A DNA stretch of 64,000 bases from Cotesia glomerata (GCF_020080835.1 NC_058162.1:4216001-4280000); one strand, 5' to 3'; shown: positions 24,251 through 35,399, counted from the stretch's first letter. Notes: generated by a model from the sequence alone, not told the origin. Numbers and translations: made by a program.

Positions 24251-24458
24251 TAAATATAATTTTTTTTTCTTACTGGCAATTCAGCTGGTCTATATGAGTA
24301 ATATTTTTGTATTTTAATCGCAATGAACGCAATTCAATTACACTAAAGCTCTATCTATCGTCAGCGAGAAATATTAATTAGTATTATTTTATTTTTCATG
24401 ACAACAGTCGATAATATTGTATGCAGAGCTTGAATACATATATATATATATATATATA

Positions 24459-25496
24459 GGGATTGAGAAAGAACTGTAGAGGCAGCACTACTGCTGAAAG
24501 TGGAGCTCCCTGGTGTTAAAAATTTAAAGCATAGTGATGTAAACAGTGTAATAAATAGTATTAGTTGAAATAAATAATGAAAAAAATAATTAAATTCGGG
24601 TTCTTGTCAGTCAAAAATACCCATATTAGGGGTCAAAATGACATAAAAGGAAAAAAATTATTCAAGTCAGGACACGTTTTGATTGGTGTAGAAACAGATG
24701 ATTCAAATAAACATTCAACCATAACCTGCTCAGTTGTCACTCAAACCACAGTTTCCGATATTTACAGTATAAAAATTGATGTTAGTTGATGAAGTTTTTT
24801 TTAAATTATTTTTAATATTCGTTAATTGACGAAAGTTATAATTAAATATAAACTTGGTAAAAAGATATCATACTAAAATTAGCCGCCGTTCAACAATTTT
24901 TTCATTTTTTTCAACAATTAAATTGCAAGTAAAAAAATACTTTTAAAAAATTGCACGTATAATTTTTTAAATCTTCGACATGTGAAATTTTTTATTTTGA
25001 TTTTTTTGTAATGATTTTTTTAATAAAGAAAATTATAAAAATTTTCAGATGTAGGCTAATTTAATTTTTATTAAAAAAATGACACTGAGATCAGCTGACA
25101 TTTGATAATTTTTTAAATTTTTATAACAAATCAATTATCATAAAAAAAATACTTTTGAAAATTTGTACAAATTAATTTTTTAAATTTCCACATGTGGAAT
25201 TCTTTTACAAAATTTTTTAATAATAATTTAATTGTTATAAAAATCTGAAAAGTTGTAAGATGTCTTTTGATTCAGTATCGTAAAAAGTTTCAAAGTCTAG
25301 AACTGAATTTTTTTAATTTTCAGTGGAATAGATAAACTTGATGATACTTTTGAAGAAGACATTATGAAAAATTATTTTAATTAAATTAAAAAAATAATTA
25401 ATTTAACAAATATGTTATTGTTTTGTATACTAGTTGCCACCACTTTGTTTTACATTTTTCTTGGCAGGTGGCGTCAAGGTCATCTTTCTCAATCCC
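24459..25496. mobile_element. Putative 1.04 kb unit bounded by GGGATTGAGAAAGA inverted ends
   Basis: A 14-bp sequence GGGATTGAGAAAGA (24459-24472) recurs inverted at 25483-25496. Both outer sides are (TA)n runs, as if inserted in a TA microsatellite. Inside are a small ORF (24577-24789) and two MITEs (about 24867-25070, 25080-25284). No transposase was recognised, so this could be a non-autonomous element or a coincidence. Confidence 0.45.
24577..24789 (+). CDS. Unrecognised small ORF, possible first exon
   Basis: Seventy codons from ATG, with balanced composition unusual for this DNA (ends HSTITCSVVTQTTVSDIYSI). I recognise no family. A possible second exon follows a strong acceptor (TTTTAATTTTCAG at about 25309-25321) and would read KLDDTFEEDIMKNYFN before a stop at about 25384. 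No single consensus donor joins the two unambiguously. The pair lies within the TIR-bounded unit, so it might be captured or may be a small host gene beside TSSC4. No signal peptide or membrane segment is visible. Confidence 0.3.
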   Translation: MKKIIKFGFLSVKNTHIRGQNDIKGKKLFKSGHVLIGVETDDSNKHSTITCSVVTQTTVSDIYSIKIDVS

Positions 25497-25570
25497 TATA
25501 TATATATATATATATATTTTCTGTATATTACGAACATACATTGTATACGCAGTGTGGATTCTTCATTTTT

Positions 25571-25608
25571 ATCATATATGTAATACTTAGAAGTATTACA
25601 TATATGAT
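25571..25608. repeat. Perfect 18-bp-arm palindrome
   Basis: ATCATATATGTAATACTT, a 2-nt AG spacer, then its exact complement. It could extrude as a cruciform or be a hairpin in RNA. Confidence 0.85.
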
Positions 25609-25618
25609 TTTTATTTAG

Positions 25619-25978
25619 ACTAGAATTGAATTTGCGCGCGCAAGCGCGCGCCTCATATTTATTTTCATGATATATTTATGTGTCGTTTATGTATATTATA
25701 TTCGTTTTCAACCAATCAGAATGAGAATAAATATTTTCAACCAATCACATTACGAATAAATTGGTTTCGCATACATTTCATCTCAATTTTATTATGGGAC
25801 TAGAATTGAATTTGCGCGCGCAAGCGCGCGCCTCATATTTATTGTCATGATACATTTATGTGTCGTTTATGTATATTATATTCACTTTCAACCAATCAGA
25901 ATGGCTGCGTTCAAGTTTACTAAGTTCTTGGCAGATCTTAGCATGTCTTGTAGCAGTAACTTAAAGTAACTATATTAT
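25619..25978. repeat. 180-bp direct duplication with GCGCGCGCAAGCGCGCGC core
   Basis: ACTAGAATTGAATTTGCGCG starts at 25619 and again at 25799, exactly 180 bp apart, each followed by the GC palindrome and then CCTCATATTTATT. A related copy is near 20548-20640. The core is an outlier for GC content in this DNA. Confidence 0.8.
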
Positions 25979-26315
25979 TTTTTTTTTAAATCTATAATAA
26001 AACAATGGAAGGTATATTTATTTAAGTATGTCTAAAATTAATTTTTTGGTAGATAAAGTTAGCCCTGCTCAGAACTTAGTAAACCTGAACGCAGCCAATG
26101 AGAATAAATATTTTCAACCAATCACATCACGAATAGATTGGATTCACATACATTTCATCTCAATTTTATTATGGGATGTTCTCTCTTTGTCTAACATGAA
26201 TAAAATTTCTAACCTGTAAACAATAACACTGCATAAAATTACTAGCAACGTTTGATAAACGTAAACTAAATTTAAGGATTATTTGAAATTAAGTGAGTAT
26301 TCGACAAGATTTTTA

Positions 26316-26925
26316 TAATACTGAAGTTATTTCTCAGCTGTCAATTTTAAAAATTTATATAACAAATCAATTACTACAAAAAAATCCTTCTAAAAAGTTT
26401 CACTTGTAATTTTTATCAATTTTCATACGTGAAATTTTTAAATAAAATTTTTTTTATTATAATTTAATTGCCATAAAATTCTAAGAATATTTTTATGTCT
26501 ATCTTAAATACTCAATAAATTAAAATTAATTTAGCAGATATTTGATAATTTTAAGAATTTTTTTAACAAGTAAATAATGGCAAAAAAAAAAGTAGAAAAA
26601 AAAAATATGACATTCAAGTTAGCTGTCACTTGATCAATTTTTAATTTTATTTAATAATTAAATTAATTCTAAAAAGTTATTTTTAAAAAAATTGCATTTT
26701 TTATTTTTAAAAATTTCTACATGTCAATTTTGTTTTCTTATTTTTTTGCCGTAATTTGTTTTGTTAACATAAGTTCTAAAAGTTATTAAATATCTGCTAA
26801 ATTAATTTTCATAAAAAAAATTGACTGAAATTTAAAAAAATAAAAAATACAATTTTTGGAAAAAATCTATTTGTTAGAAAAAATTGAAAAATGGTCAAGT
26901 GACTGCTAACTTTAATGTCATATTC
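26316..26925. mobile_element. MITE cluster upstream of TSSC4
   Basis: A decayed TTAGCMGAC relative (about 26316-26506) is followed by a GACATTCAAGTTAGCTGTCA ... GTGACTGCTAACTTTAATGT element (about 26608-26925). Several nested AAATTAATTTAGCAGATATT fragments are also present. Confidence 0.55.
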
Positions 26926-26973
26926 AATAATTACAGATAAAATTAGTTTATTAATTAATTTTTATTATTTTAG

Positions 26974-27016
26974 ATATTGTTGACTTGAATTACAATAACA
27001 AAGACTGTCAACAAAA
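26974..27016 (+). other. TSSC4 5' UTR segment after an intron acceptor
   Basis: TTTTATTATTTTAG at 26960-26973 is an acceptor-like pyrimidine tract directly before a 43-nt leader to the ATG at 27017. The upstream non-coding exon was not identified. Confidence 0.35.
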
Positions 27017-27784
27017 ATGAAGATTCCAACCACAAGTTTCACTTTGCAAAGTGGTGATTCCACTTTGTCAGGCTTCGTAGATCGTCAGAAGGCTCTTTTC
27101 GACCAACTATCTCAAGCAGAAAAAGATTGCAATAAAGATCAATCAACTCCAATCGACGCCCGTGACTTTGAGTGCAAAAAATTTCGTCGTCCACCTCCGC
27201 CAGGTAAGCGCCGAAAAAATGAAGCTAGACAATTTCGTGGTAAAGAAAGTATCTTTAAACAAGTAAGTTTGCCATCGCCTTTTGCCAATCACGGTGTACC
27301 GGATTACCATAAAAATCCTCAAAAATGGACCAAGTACAGTCTAGATGATGTCAATGAGGCAGATATGAGTGACAAAAAAAATACACAAGCAGCTCTTGCA
27401 TTTCTAAAAGGGTTAAGGGCACGGAGGTCCAAAGATAAACTCGATTTCGAACATTCAGATATGCAAGTTGATGATCAACATAACTGTGCTGGTTCTTCGA
27501 ATCGTTCAGCATCTTCAGCATCACAAGCATCTCAAGCATCACAAGTGGTATTCAGAAAACCTACTAAGCAAATTGATCGTAAAAATAAAGAACAAACACG
27601 TGTTGAGATTGTCGAGACTGATAATAATCCTATTTTTGTGGGAAGTAAAATTATTTTTCCTGAATATGTAGTAGGTCAGAAACCTATTAACAAATCTAAA
27701 AAAGAAAAACAAAATCCGGTTATCAAAGTCGATCGCAGCAAGCAAATAAAGTTAGATCATCTTCAAGAATATGAAGATGAGTAA
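27017..27784 (+). CDS. TSSC4: TSSC4 homologue (U5 snRNP assembly factor), single exon
   Basis: Complete 255-codon ORF. Residues 93-109 carry the TSSC4 signature GVPDYHKNPQKWTKYSL, followed by the short helix TQAALAFLKGL (about 123-133). N-terminal to it is a proline/arginine patch (FRRPPPPGKRRK, about 56-67). The C-terminal half is charged, with a Ser/Ala/Gln run (SSASQASQASQ) and lysine-rich stretches that could act as nuclear localisation signals. In mammals TSSC4 helps assemble and recycle the U5 and tri-snRNP; the same nuclear role is inferred here. It is somewhat shorter than the human protein (about 330 residues). The ATG is the first in frame after a likely 5'-UTR acceptor. No membrane segment. 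Overlapping ORFs on both strands are shadows. Confidence 0.9.
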   Translation: MKIPTTSFTLQSGDSTLSGFVDRQKALFDQLSQAEKDCNKDQSTPIDARDFECKKFRRPPPPGKRRKNEARQFRGKESIFKQVSLPSPFANHGVPDYHKNPQKWTKYSLDDVNEADMSDKKNTQAALAFLKGLRARRSKDKLDFEHSDMQVDDQHNCAGSSNRSASSASQASQASQVVFRKPTKQIDRKNKEQTRVEIVETDNNPIFVGSKIIFPEYVVGQKPINKSKKEKQNPVIKVDRSKQIKLDHLQEYEDE

Positions 27785-27861
27785 AGATTGTAATATTTAT
27801 TTATTTTTATTATATTTTATTAATAATAATAATTAATATGGATAGATATTTATTATTTTAA

Positions 27862-29194
27862 GCCTGTTACCCGATCTGATTTTCTTGAAGAATGTTCAAT
27901 TTTTTATTATTATTCTTTTATAATATTTATTTACACTGAGTAAATAATTACATCTTTACACATTTTCTAACAAAAATTGTCGAGATAAATTATAATTGTT
28001 GTAATTTCACTTAAGGGGAGAAATACGTGTAGAAAGAAGTTTTCATGCTGATTTTTTATTAATTTTTTTAAGGTATGAAAATTAATGTTATCTATTGAAA
28101 CTATCAGGTTATTTTCTACATATATTTATATTTTTCCATATTTTACGATAATATGACTTAAAAAGTAGCGGAGATATCAGCTGATACACATGGTAGGTTG
28201 TCTTCCGACTTAGCAGTTGGTGGGCACTATGGAAGCCACAATTTTTATCTGAAATCAATAGCACAGAAAAATTACTTTTCTTTATACAATTATGCTGAAT
28301 ATGAACCTCCATCATAAGCGATATTTTTATTTAAACTATTTTTTTTTTTTTAATAAACAATGTATGAAAAAATGGTAAAAAATCACGACTTAATCTCTCA
28401 GCCCTCTAGAAAATGCAAATTTTTACTTTTTTTTTTGGAATTGAGGTTCATATAGAAGATACACATATAAAAAAAGTAATTTTTCTGTGCCAGTGATTTC
28501 AGATAAAAATTGTGGCTTGCATACTGCACACCAACTGCTAAGTCGGATGAAAACCTACGATGTGTATCAGCTGATATCTCCGCTATTTTTTAAGTTATAT
28601 TGTTGTTTAATACGAAAAAATACTCATAAATATATCTATAAAATAACCTGATAGTTTCAATAAATAATATTAATTTTTTATACCTTAAAAAAATTAATGA
28701 AAATCAGCATGAAAACGGCCTTCTACACGTATTTCCCCCTTTAAATATAAATCGTCCTTGACAGGACAATGGGTACATACAAATAAATAGTACTCTAAAG
28801 TCAAACTTTACCTCATCCTACTTTCGATCCACCGGTAGTAATTTTAGTGGCCTAAAAATTAATGGGTAAATTATACTACAGCATACAGTACTGCCAAAGC
28901 ATATATGCGTAGAATACGAAACTTCAAATGAATGTTTCATTTATTAAATTTTTAATAACATAACAATATTGTAAAGGCCTTTTGGATAGATTTATCAATT
29001 GATTTTTCATTTTTTAAATTAGTGTGCAAGTTAACTAAACTGAAAATTTTAGAATTTTGTCTTTTCAATTTTGTATTTTTAATAATTACAAAAGCTTTTT
29101 AACTTTTGTTTTTATAATATACCGAAAAATATTATTGTTGATGGAATAGTAATAGAAAATTGAACATTCTTCAAGAATTGGATCGGTAACAGGC
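27862..29194. mobile_element. Outer TTAA-flanked TIR element with a second element nested in it
   Basis: Left TIR GCCTGTTACCCGATC ... TTCTTGAAGAATGTTCAATT; right TIR AATTGAACATTCTTCAAGAA ... GATCGGTAACAGGC. TTAA lies immediately outside each end (27858-61, 29195-98), the target duplication typical of piggyBac-like elements. No transposase ORF. The element starts 78 bp after the TSSC4 stop, so it probably lies within or just past that gene's 3' UTR. Confidence 0.75.
28015..28740. mobile_element. Inner foldback element, about 300-bp arms, TTAA-flanked
   Basis: The outer ends are GGGGAGAAATACGTGTAGAA and TTCTACACGTATTTCCCCCT, with TTAA on each side (28011-14, 28741-44). The arms are complementary for about 300 bp, including TATCAGCTGATACACAT-type stretches, around a loop near 28330-28430. 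ORFs crossing it are chance readings. Confidence 0.8.
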
Positions 29195-29198
29195 TTAA

Positions 29199-29960
29199 AA
29201 TAATAACTTAATTAAAAAATACCGATATTTAAGTCATATATTAAACACAATAATTAATATGCTTGTAATATAATGAAGAAATAGCTTTATTTAGTTCATA
29301 TTATTTTATGTATAGTATTCTTAATAATAAAATAAGTTATTTGTTTAAATTAGTCTAACTTTTGTTAATTTAGATACAATTATATGATAAACTTTTAATA
29401 ATAATTAAAAACTTAATTAAGATAATGCAAATTTATAATACGTTAGAAAAACCGTTAAATTAAGTTTACCAGGAGTCTTCTATCCATTCTTTTTGTTAAC
29501 TTGTTCGTCAGTTAGCTATATATACTATCAAGCGAGTGATATAATCTTGCTACACTCATGTTCATATAAAACGAATTTCTGAAGCTAATTCTTGTAATCT
29601 TAACACATTTATTTTGTTTAATATAATATACTTTAACTATCATATTAATTATAATGTGTGGGTTGTGATTGATGACATGCGTAATGGAAGAAATTGTATA
29701 TAATGCTTTTTAGCTGCTGATACAATCATACACACAGCCAGATCTCAGTGTAATGTTTTATTTGTCCCAATGGATAATGTTTCTAGAAGATTTATAACCA
29801 AGTCTCGATATGGAAGCTTCATATTTATATACAGAAGAACATGTAACATCTTATCCAGAGTTTTGTTAATTTATTATTTGTTCATTCAATTACTTATCAG
29901 AAGTAATTATCTATGCTATTTAATTTAACACACAAGGTATGAACCAAAAGACTTAGCAAA
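29199..29960. other. No gene seen
   Basis: AT-rich intergenic DNA with a few less AT-rich lines (29460-29590, 29680-29840). No exon with convincing splice sites was recognised. Confidence 0.35.
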
Positions 29961-29966
29961 TATTTA

Positions 29967-31098
29967 CAAGTGGGGTCAACCATTTTAAATTTCATTTTTT
30001 TGAACGAAATTTCTATTTGATTTTATTTATATATTTTTTTTGAAAAATATATAAAAAAATGAACAATTAAAAAAAAAAAAAGTTGATTATCTCAATTTTA
30101 ACAAATTTTCAAAAAAATTATAAATTTTTTAGAAAATTTTGATATTCATTCTTTTTTTCATTCTTCGTTTTATTATGTACTTTTCAAAAAAAAAAAATAT
30201 ATCAAAAACATCAAAAAAAGATAAAATAGAAATTTTATCCAAAAACATAAGAGCCAAAATTTTTTCCAACTTTTGAAGGCAAAAAAGCTATTGAAATCTT
30301 TATTTTTTTCTTCCACAACATTTTTCGTAAATAATTACCAAACTAGCAATCTTGCAGTCACTACGTGACTGCCGTGACTTGTGAACTATAAATAAATAAA
30401 ATTTTGCTTTATTAAATAATGACTTTTGTGAAATTGCAATGTACTTTTTTAACTATTGACGTTTTTAAAGATATAAGCTCATCCTGATGTTACACTCATC
30501 AAGAGCTTCCATTTGAGTACCCACAAGCATTTTTGATATATTTTTCATATATACATATATATAATATATATAAATATATGAAAAATTGATGTGGGTACTC
30601 AAATAAAAGGTCTCAATGAGTGTAACATCGGGATGAGCTTATATATTTAAAAATGTCAATATTTCTCAAGTTACAAGGTAATTTCTTAATTATGTTAAAT
30701 TGCACTGTTCTCTTAACTATCGACGTTTTCAAAGATATAAGCTCATCCCGATGATATACTCATCAAGAGCTTCCATTTGAGTACCCACAAGCATTTTTGA
30801 TATATTTTTCATATATACATATATATATATAACATATATAAATATATGAAAAATTGATGTGGGTACTCAAATAAAAAGTCTCGATGAGTGTAATACCGGG
30901 GTGAGCTTATATATTTAAAAATGTCAATATTTCTCAAGTTACAAGGTCATTTCTTAATTATGTTAAATTGCACTGTTCTCTTAACTATCGACGTTTTCAA
31001 AGATATAAGCTCATCCCGATGATATACTCATCAAGAGCTTCCATTTGAGTACCCACAAGCATTTTTGATATATTTTTCATATATACATATATATATAT

Positions 31099-31152
<54 letters not shown>

Positions 31153-31691
31153 AATATATGAAAAATTGATGTGGGTACTCAAATGAAAGGCCTTGATGAG
31201 TGTAACATCGGGATGAGCTTATATCTTTCAAAATGTCAATAGTTCACAAGATACAAGGTCATTTCTTAATTATGTATCTAGAGATAGAGAATTTTCAAAT
31301 GCAGCCTAAATACTTATCATCATAAATTAAATATTAGTGAGAATGATATGAAAGCTTGAAAAGGCACAACTCCAGGTCAAGATCTTTTTAATGATACCAA
31401 ATTTAACCCATTTTATCATATAAATACACCACAAATGACCACAAAATTTTTCTTCTCTCTTAATAACATAAATAATCGTTTTTTACAAATTTTACATGTA
31501 AAATTTTCTAAAAACAATGTAGTTATTATAAAAATTCTACTAATTGTTTCTTGTAATTTATTCATTATATTTATTAACTAATATAATATTGTTTATTGCA
31601 CAAAAAAAAAATTATAATCTAGAATCAGAGATGAAAATGTTAATATTTCACCTAGTTATGGCTCAAAATGGGGTTTACTCCACTTGTAAAT
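29967..31691. mobile_element. TTTACAAGTGGGG element split by Helitron copy 3
   Basis: The left end TTTACAAGTGGGGTCAACCA and right end ACTCCACTTGTAAATAATTA resemble the intact copy at 6428-6868. The copies match up to about 30342, where Helitron copy 3 interrupts; the remainder resumes after about 31473. Confidence 0.65.
30343..31472 (-). mobile_element. Non-autonomous Helitron, copy 3 (3 units)
   Basis: Minus-strand 3' end has the hairpin (loop changed to ACG), then CTAG (30346-30343) and host T. The 5' end near 31472 is slightly decayed. Three palindromic units; one has a long (TA)n loop at about 31090-31145, which creates the low-complexity minus-strand ORFs there. Confidence 0.85.
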
Positions 31692-31733
31692 AATTACCAA
31701 ACCCTTTTCTGCATTCTTCTGCTTTCAAAAGAA

Positions 31734-31859
31734 AGCCCTCCAGTACTCTTTACACGATGCAAAAATGACATGATATATAACTTTAATCAACCGAGTCAAC
31801 AAATCTATTTAATAGGCTCTGCTGCGACGCTAATCGCATACCAGGGAATCATTTTGCAG
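31734..31859 (+). CDS. Possible orphan coding exon
   Basis: A balanced-composition open stretch reads CKNDMIYNFNQPSQQIYLIG then SAATLIAYQGIILQ. It ends at a consensus-like donor (GCAG|GTGAGAAG), with acceptor-like CAAAAG or CCTCCAG upstream. The strand alternation hints at a beta-propeller blade, but this is weak. No partner exon was found up or down stream, so it may be a gene remnant or part of a gene with very long introns. Confidence 0.25.
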
Positions 31860-31864
31860 GTGAG

Positions 31865-32451
31865 AAGTTATCTAGTTTCACATATATATCCATTAAAAAA
31901 TTCTCAGAATATAGATGCGTTTATATATATTATGAAACGTTTATAATTCTTTAAGAGAAATAGAAATAAATTTGAAAATAGCTTGCTGCTTTCTCATGTC
32001 AATAATGCTTCTATTCATCTTTCTTAAACTATACTTGGTACTTTCTCGCAAAACTTTTCCGCTAAAATACAAGTAGAGGATGTATAGCTTGTAATTTATT
32101 TATGTATCAAATCTTTTTCACTCTTTTAAATCGTTTTATTTATTTGTAAGTATATGTGAAAGTATATGTATATAAATACCGTAAATGATATAACGTCATA
32201 TTATGTTACGCATCAATTTTACTTTTAACTCAACTTTCAAACATGACAACAACAATAAATGTAGTTGCGTGTCATTTTTTATTATTCAAAATTTACTAGT
32301 CATCAAAAATAATAACCTTGTTCATAATCCAGCAATTGGTATAGTTTTTTTTTTTTATTTTTTTATAATATAAAAATAACACGTCTTATTTGAATTAAAA
32401 AAAAATTAATTCACTGCCAGCAAATTTATTATTTTTATTACACCATGTGTA
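31865..32451. other. No gene seen
   Basis: AT-rich DNA between the possible exon and the 0.9 kb TIR element. Confidence 0.3.
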
Positions 32452-33349
32452 CACTGAGAGACAATTTTATAGAATAGTAATAAAAAAGTTCATTTGGACT
32501 TGAAAAAAAAACATGAAAATAAAATTAGCAGACAGCTGACAATTGTCAGAATTTTTTTTATTAATAAAATTATTAAAAAAAAATTAAATGAAAAAATTGC
32601 ACTTGTAAAAAATTTGAAAAACTACACGTGCAATTTTTTAAAAATATTTTTTTATTGTTAATTCAATTAATAAAAAAAAAAAATAAAAATTTTTCGCTAT
32701 CGGCTAATTTTAGTTTAATAAAAAAATTTAGTTAATATTAATAAAATTATATTTCATATAAATAAAATTTTATTAATATTTAATAAAATTTTTTTAAATA
32801 CTAATATGTGTTTATTAAAATAACCACGAGCGTCGATTTCGTTTGCTGTAATTAATACGCGTAGTTTGTAATTGTTCCAAAAATTTGACGGTATGCAAAT
32901 AATCTCAAAAAAAAAAAAATTAATATTGATCAATTTAATTTATTAAGGTATATTAACGTATAAAAGTAAAATGTGCTTAATTACAATGCATAATTCATGT
33001 TTAATAACATAACATAAATTTGTATTAATTATAATATGGTCAAATATATTCTCACAGTAATATCTTTTAAAATTAATAATACTAAGATTTTTCAACGAGA
33101 CATCCTACCCTAATCTATTTGTTTACTTCCGACTTTTATGTTGTCTTTATGACAGACAACATCTTTTACATACTAAGAAAAATTTATTAGTATTTAATAA
33201 AACATATATTAGTATTTAAGAAAATTTTTATTAGAATTTAAGGAAATTTTATTAATATTTAATAAATTTTTATTTGGGATTAGCCAAATAAACGTTTTAT
33301 TAAATAGTAATAAAATTTCATTACTATTAAATAAAATTGTCTCTCAGTG
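32452..33349. mobile_element. 0.9 kb CACTGAGAGACA TIR element, copy B
   Basis: Almost identical to 17894-18793 over its whole length, in the same orientation, with the same nested MITE (about 32520-32718) and TA flanks (32450-51, 33350-51). The two differ by scattered substitutions and indels only, which indicates recent amplification after the MITE was already inside. Confidence 0.85.
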
Positions 33350-33354
33350 TATAA

Positions 33355-34268
33355 GGGTGATTCTTTGTAAAGATGTTTTTTGTTGTCCCAGGCATTTTTT
33401 TATTAGAAAATCTGTTATTTTGTTACTAAAAAAAATTTATTACGAAAGTAAAAAAACATTTCTATTTGGAGCATTGAAAACTAAAATGAAATAAATTTTG
33501 GTTTTTTTGGTATAAATTCGTAAACCACCGAAATAACAGTCCCCTGGGCTGCCCCTTTCCCAAAATTGAAACTTTAAGATTAAGTTTAAAGTTATTCGTC
33601 CATAATATATTATTTTGTCCATAATGTTTATAAAATTAATTAGTTAACTAGCAATCTTCTTCAATAAAAAGTACCGAAAATTAATTTGTTTCATTAAATT
33701 CATCAAATCAAAGTTTGTTCCAGGCGTTTTTAGAACAGTCCCCTGCCAGAAGTTCAAAGCCAAAAAAAAAATCCACCGTGCTATTTTATGTTCTGTAAGG
33801 TTTATAAGGACCTAACTAGCCTTGAGTTAATAATCATAGGCTTGTTAGCGCTTTATCGGCATTTTATTTAGTGTCAAAACACCGTTTATGCTGGAAACAT
33901 GTGTCTCGGCCACTTCAAAACTCAGTCACCTGGCAACTATTTTTATTTATAATTTATTTATAAAATTCGATCCATGAGTCTCAATATTATTCTAATTAAT
34001 GTAAACATTAATTGAGAACTTGAAAAGTTGAATGCATTGAAATAGTTTGCTTGATCTTTCTCAATTTGATAAAAAAAACAGTTCCCTGTCATGTTATATG
34101 GCAAAAAATACACAAATATCGAAAAAACAAAAATTAAATTGACTGTTTATTTATTATCATTAAGCTGATAATTTTGTAGCCCTAGTTAATTTTTTTTCTG
34201 ATAAAATCAAAAATAATTTGGTCGGACAATTTTGTACAGATTTAAGACGTCCTTGCAGATAATCACCC
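33355..34268. mobile_element. Degenerate TIR element GGGTGATT
   Basis: The ends GGGTGATTCTTTG and CAGATAATCACCC are imperfect inverted repeats flanked by ATAA on both sides (33351-54, 34269-72). The interior repeats ACAGTCCCCTG-like motifs three times. It directly abuts copy B of the 0.9 kb element. Confidence 0.5.
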
Positions 34269-34272
34269 ATAA

Positions 34273-35390
34273 AAATTATATAATTTTTTTCTATCTATCA
34301 ATTAGTCATAATTCATTAGCGAATAAAATAATTTAGCTGAATAGTTTTTTGGGATATTAAATAATTTAATAGCATAATTAAAAAAAATTTTTTTTATATA
34401 CATTTTAAAAAAGTGGGCTGTGATTTTTAAATGCGGAAGAAGAAAGAGAAATTTAAAACAAAAGTAAATAACCCATGTAATTGTATTCTCATTATCAAAA
34501 ATTTCTTCTCTCCATCTTTCGGAAAGCAGAAAAAAAAAAAAAAAAAATAAGAGACTACAAATAATTTTTTGTCCAAGGGAGATTCCACAAGTTTCTCCAT
34601 GGTGCTGAGCAAGATGAATGATCCGCGAATGTCGGGGCAACGAACCCGACCTGAAAAGATTTCCGCTTGAAAGTCAAGGTATTCTTATGGCCTACTTTAA
34701 AATTACTCTGGTTTATATGGCTTTCATTGGATTATAAGTGTATTTAATTTAAGATATCTCAAGTTGGTTCATAGGCTACCGGTCATTGGCATCCACCTAC
34801 TGCAAGTAAACCGGCTCTGATGATTTTGAAATGATTTAGTAATGCAAACGGTAAGCCATCAGACTGTGTCTCTTCTCAATATATTACATACTTGCTCGTA
34901 TGTATATGACGGGTGCTGGGCAAAATTTATCGTCTTCGCTGGTGAGCGATCAACGTTTATACTTCCAAAGGCCATTAATCCATATAATTGATGATTATAA
35001 ATATTATCATATTTATTATAAATAATAACTATGAAATGAGAAAATTAACGATTTACCCTACGATCTAACTAACACTCTAGTGTTACTTCTCGACGAATAA
35101 CTTTCCAGCTTCATAATTATTATCTTAAAACTCATAACCGCTATAAATAAGAATATGTAAAGTCAGAAGTGGTGTCAATGCCACTAAATTGCGCTTGGGT
35201 TTTTATTCTCCCGGAACACCGGAACGGGAAACGCTATTGTCCGTGGGAAATTTCTTAAGTATATAAGACAATCATATAGATATCACAATTACATTCAGAT
35301 TTATAAAAATAAAAAGGGCGAATATCTAATCTAATAATATATATTTAACAAAACTATAAGTATGAAGAAATAACTTCAGAACAATACTAC
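34273..35390. other. Intergenic DNA, partly less AT-rich
   Basis: 34560-35230 has mixed composition and looks single-copy, but no exon is supported. A minus-strand ORF from 34640 begins MPRHSRIIHLAQHHGETCG and then runs into poly(T)-encoded phenylalanine, so at best its first 25 codons could be an exon. Confidence 0.25.
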
Positions 35391-35399
35391 TTTTTAAAA

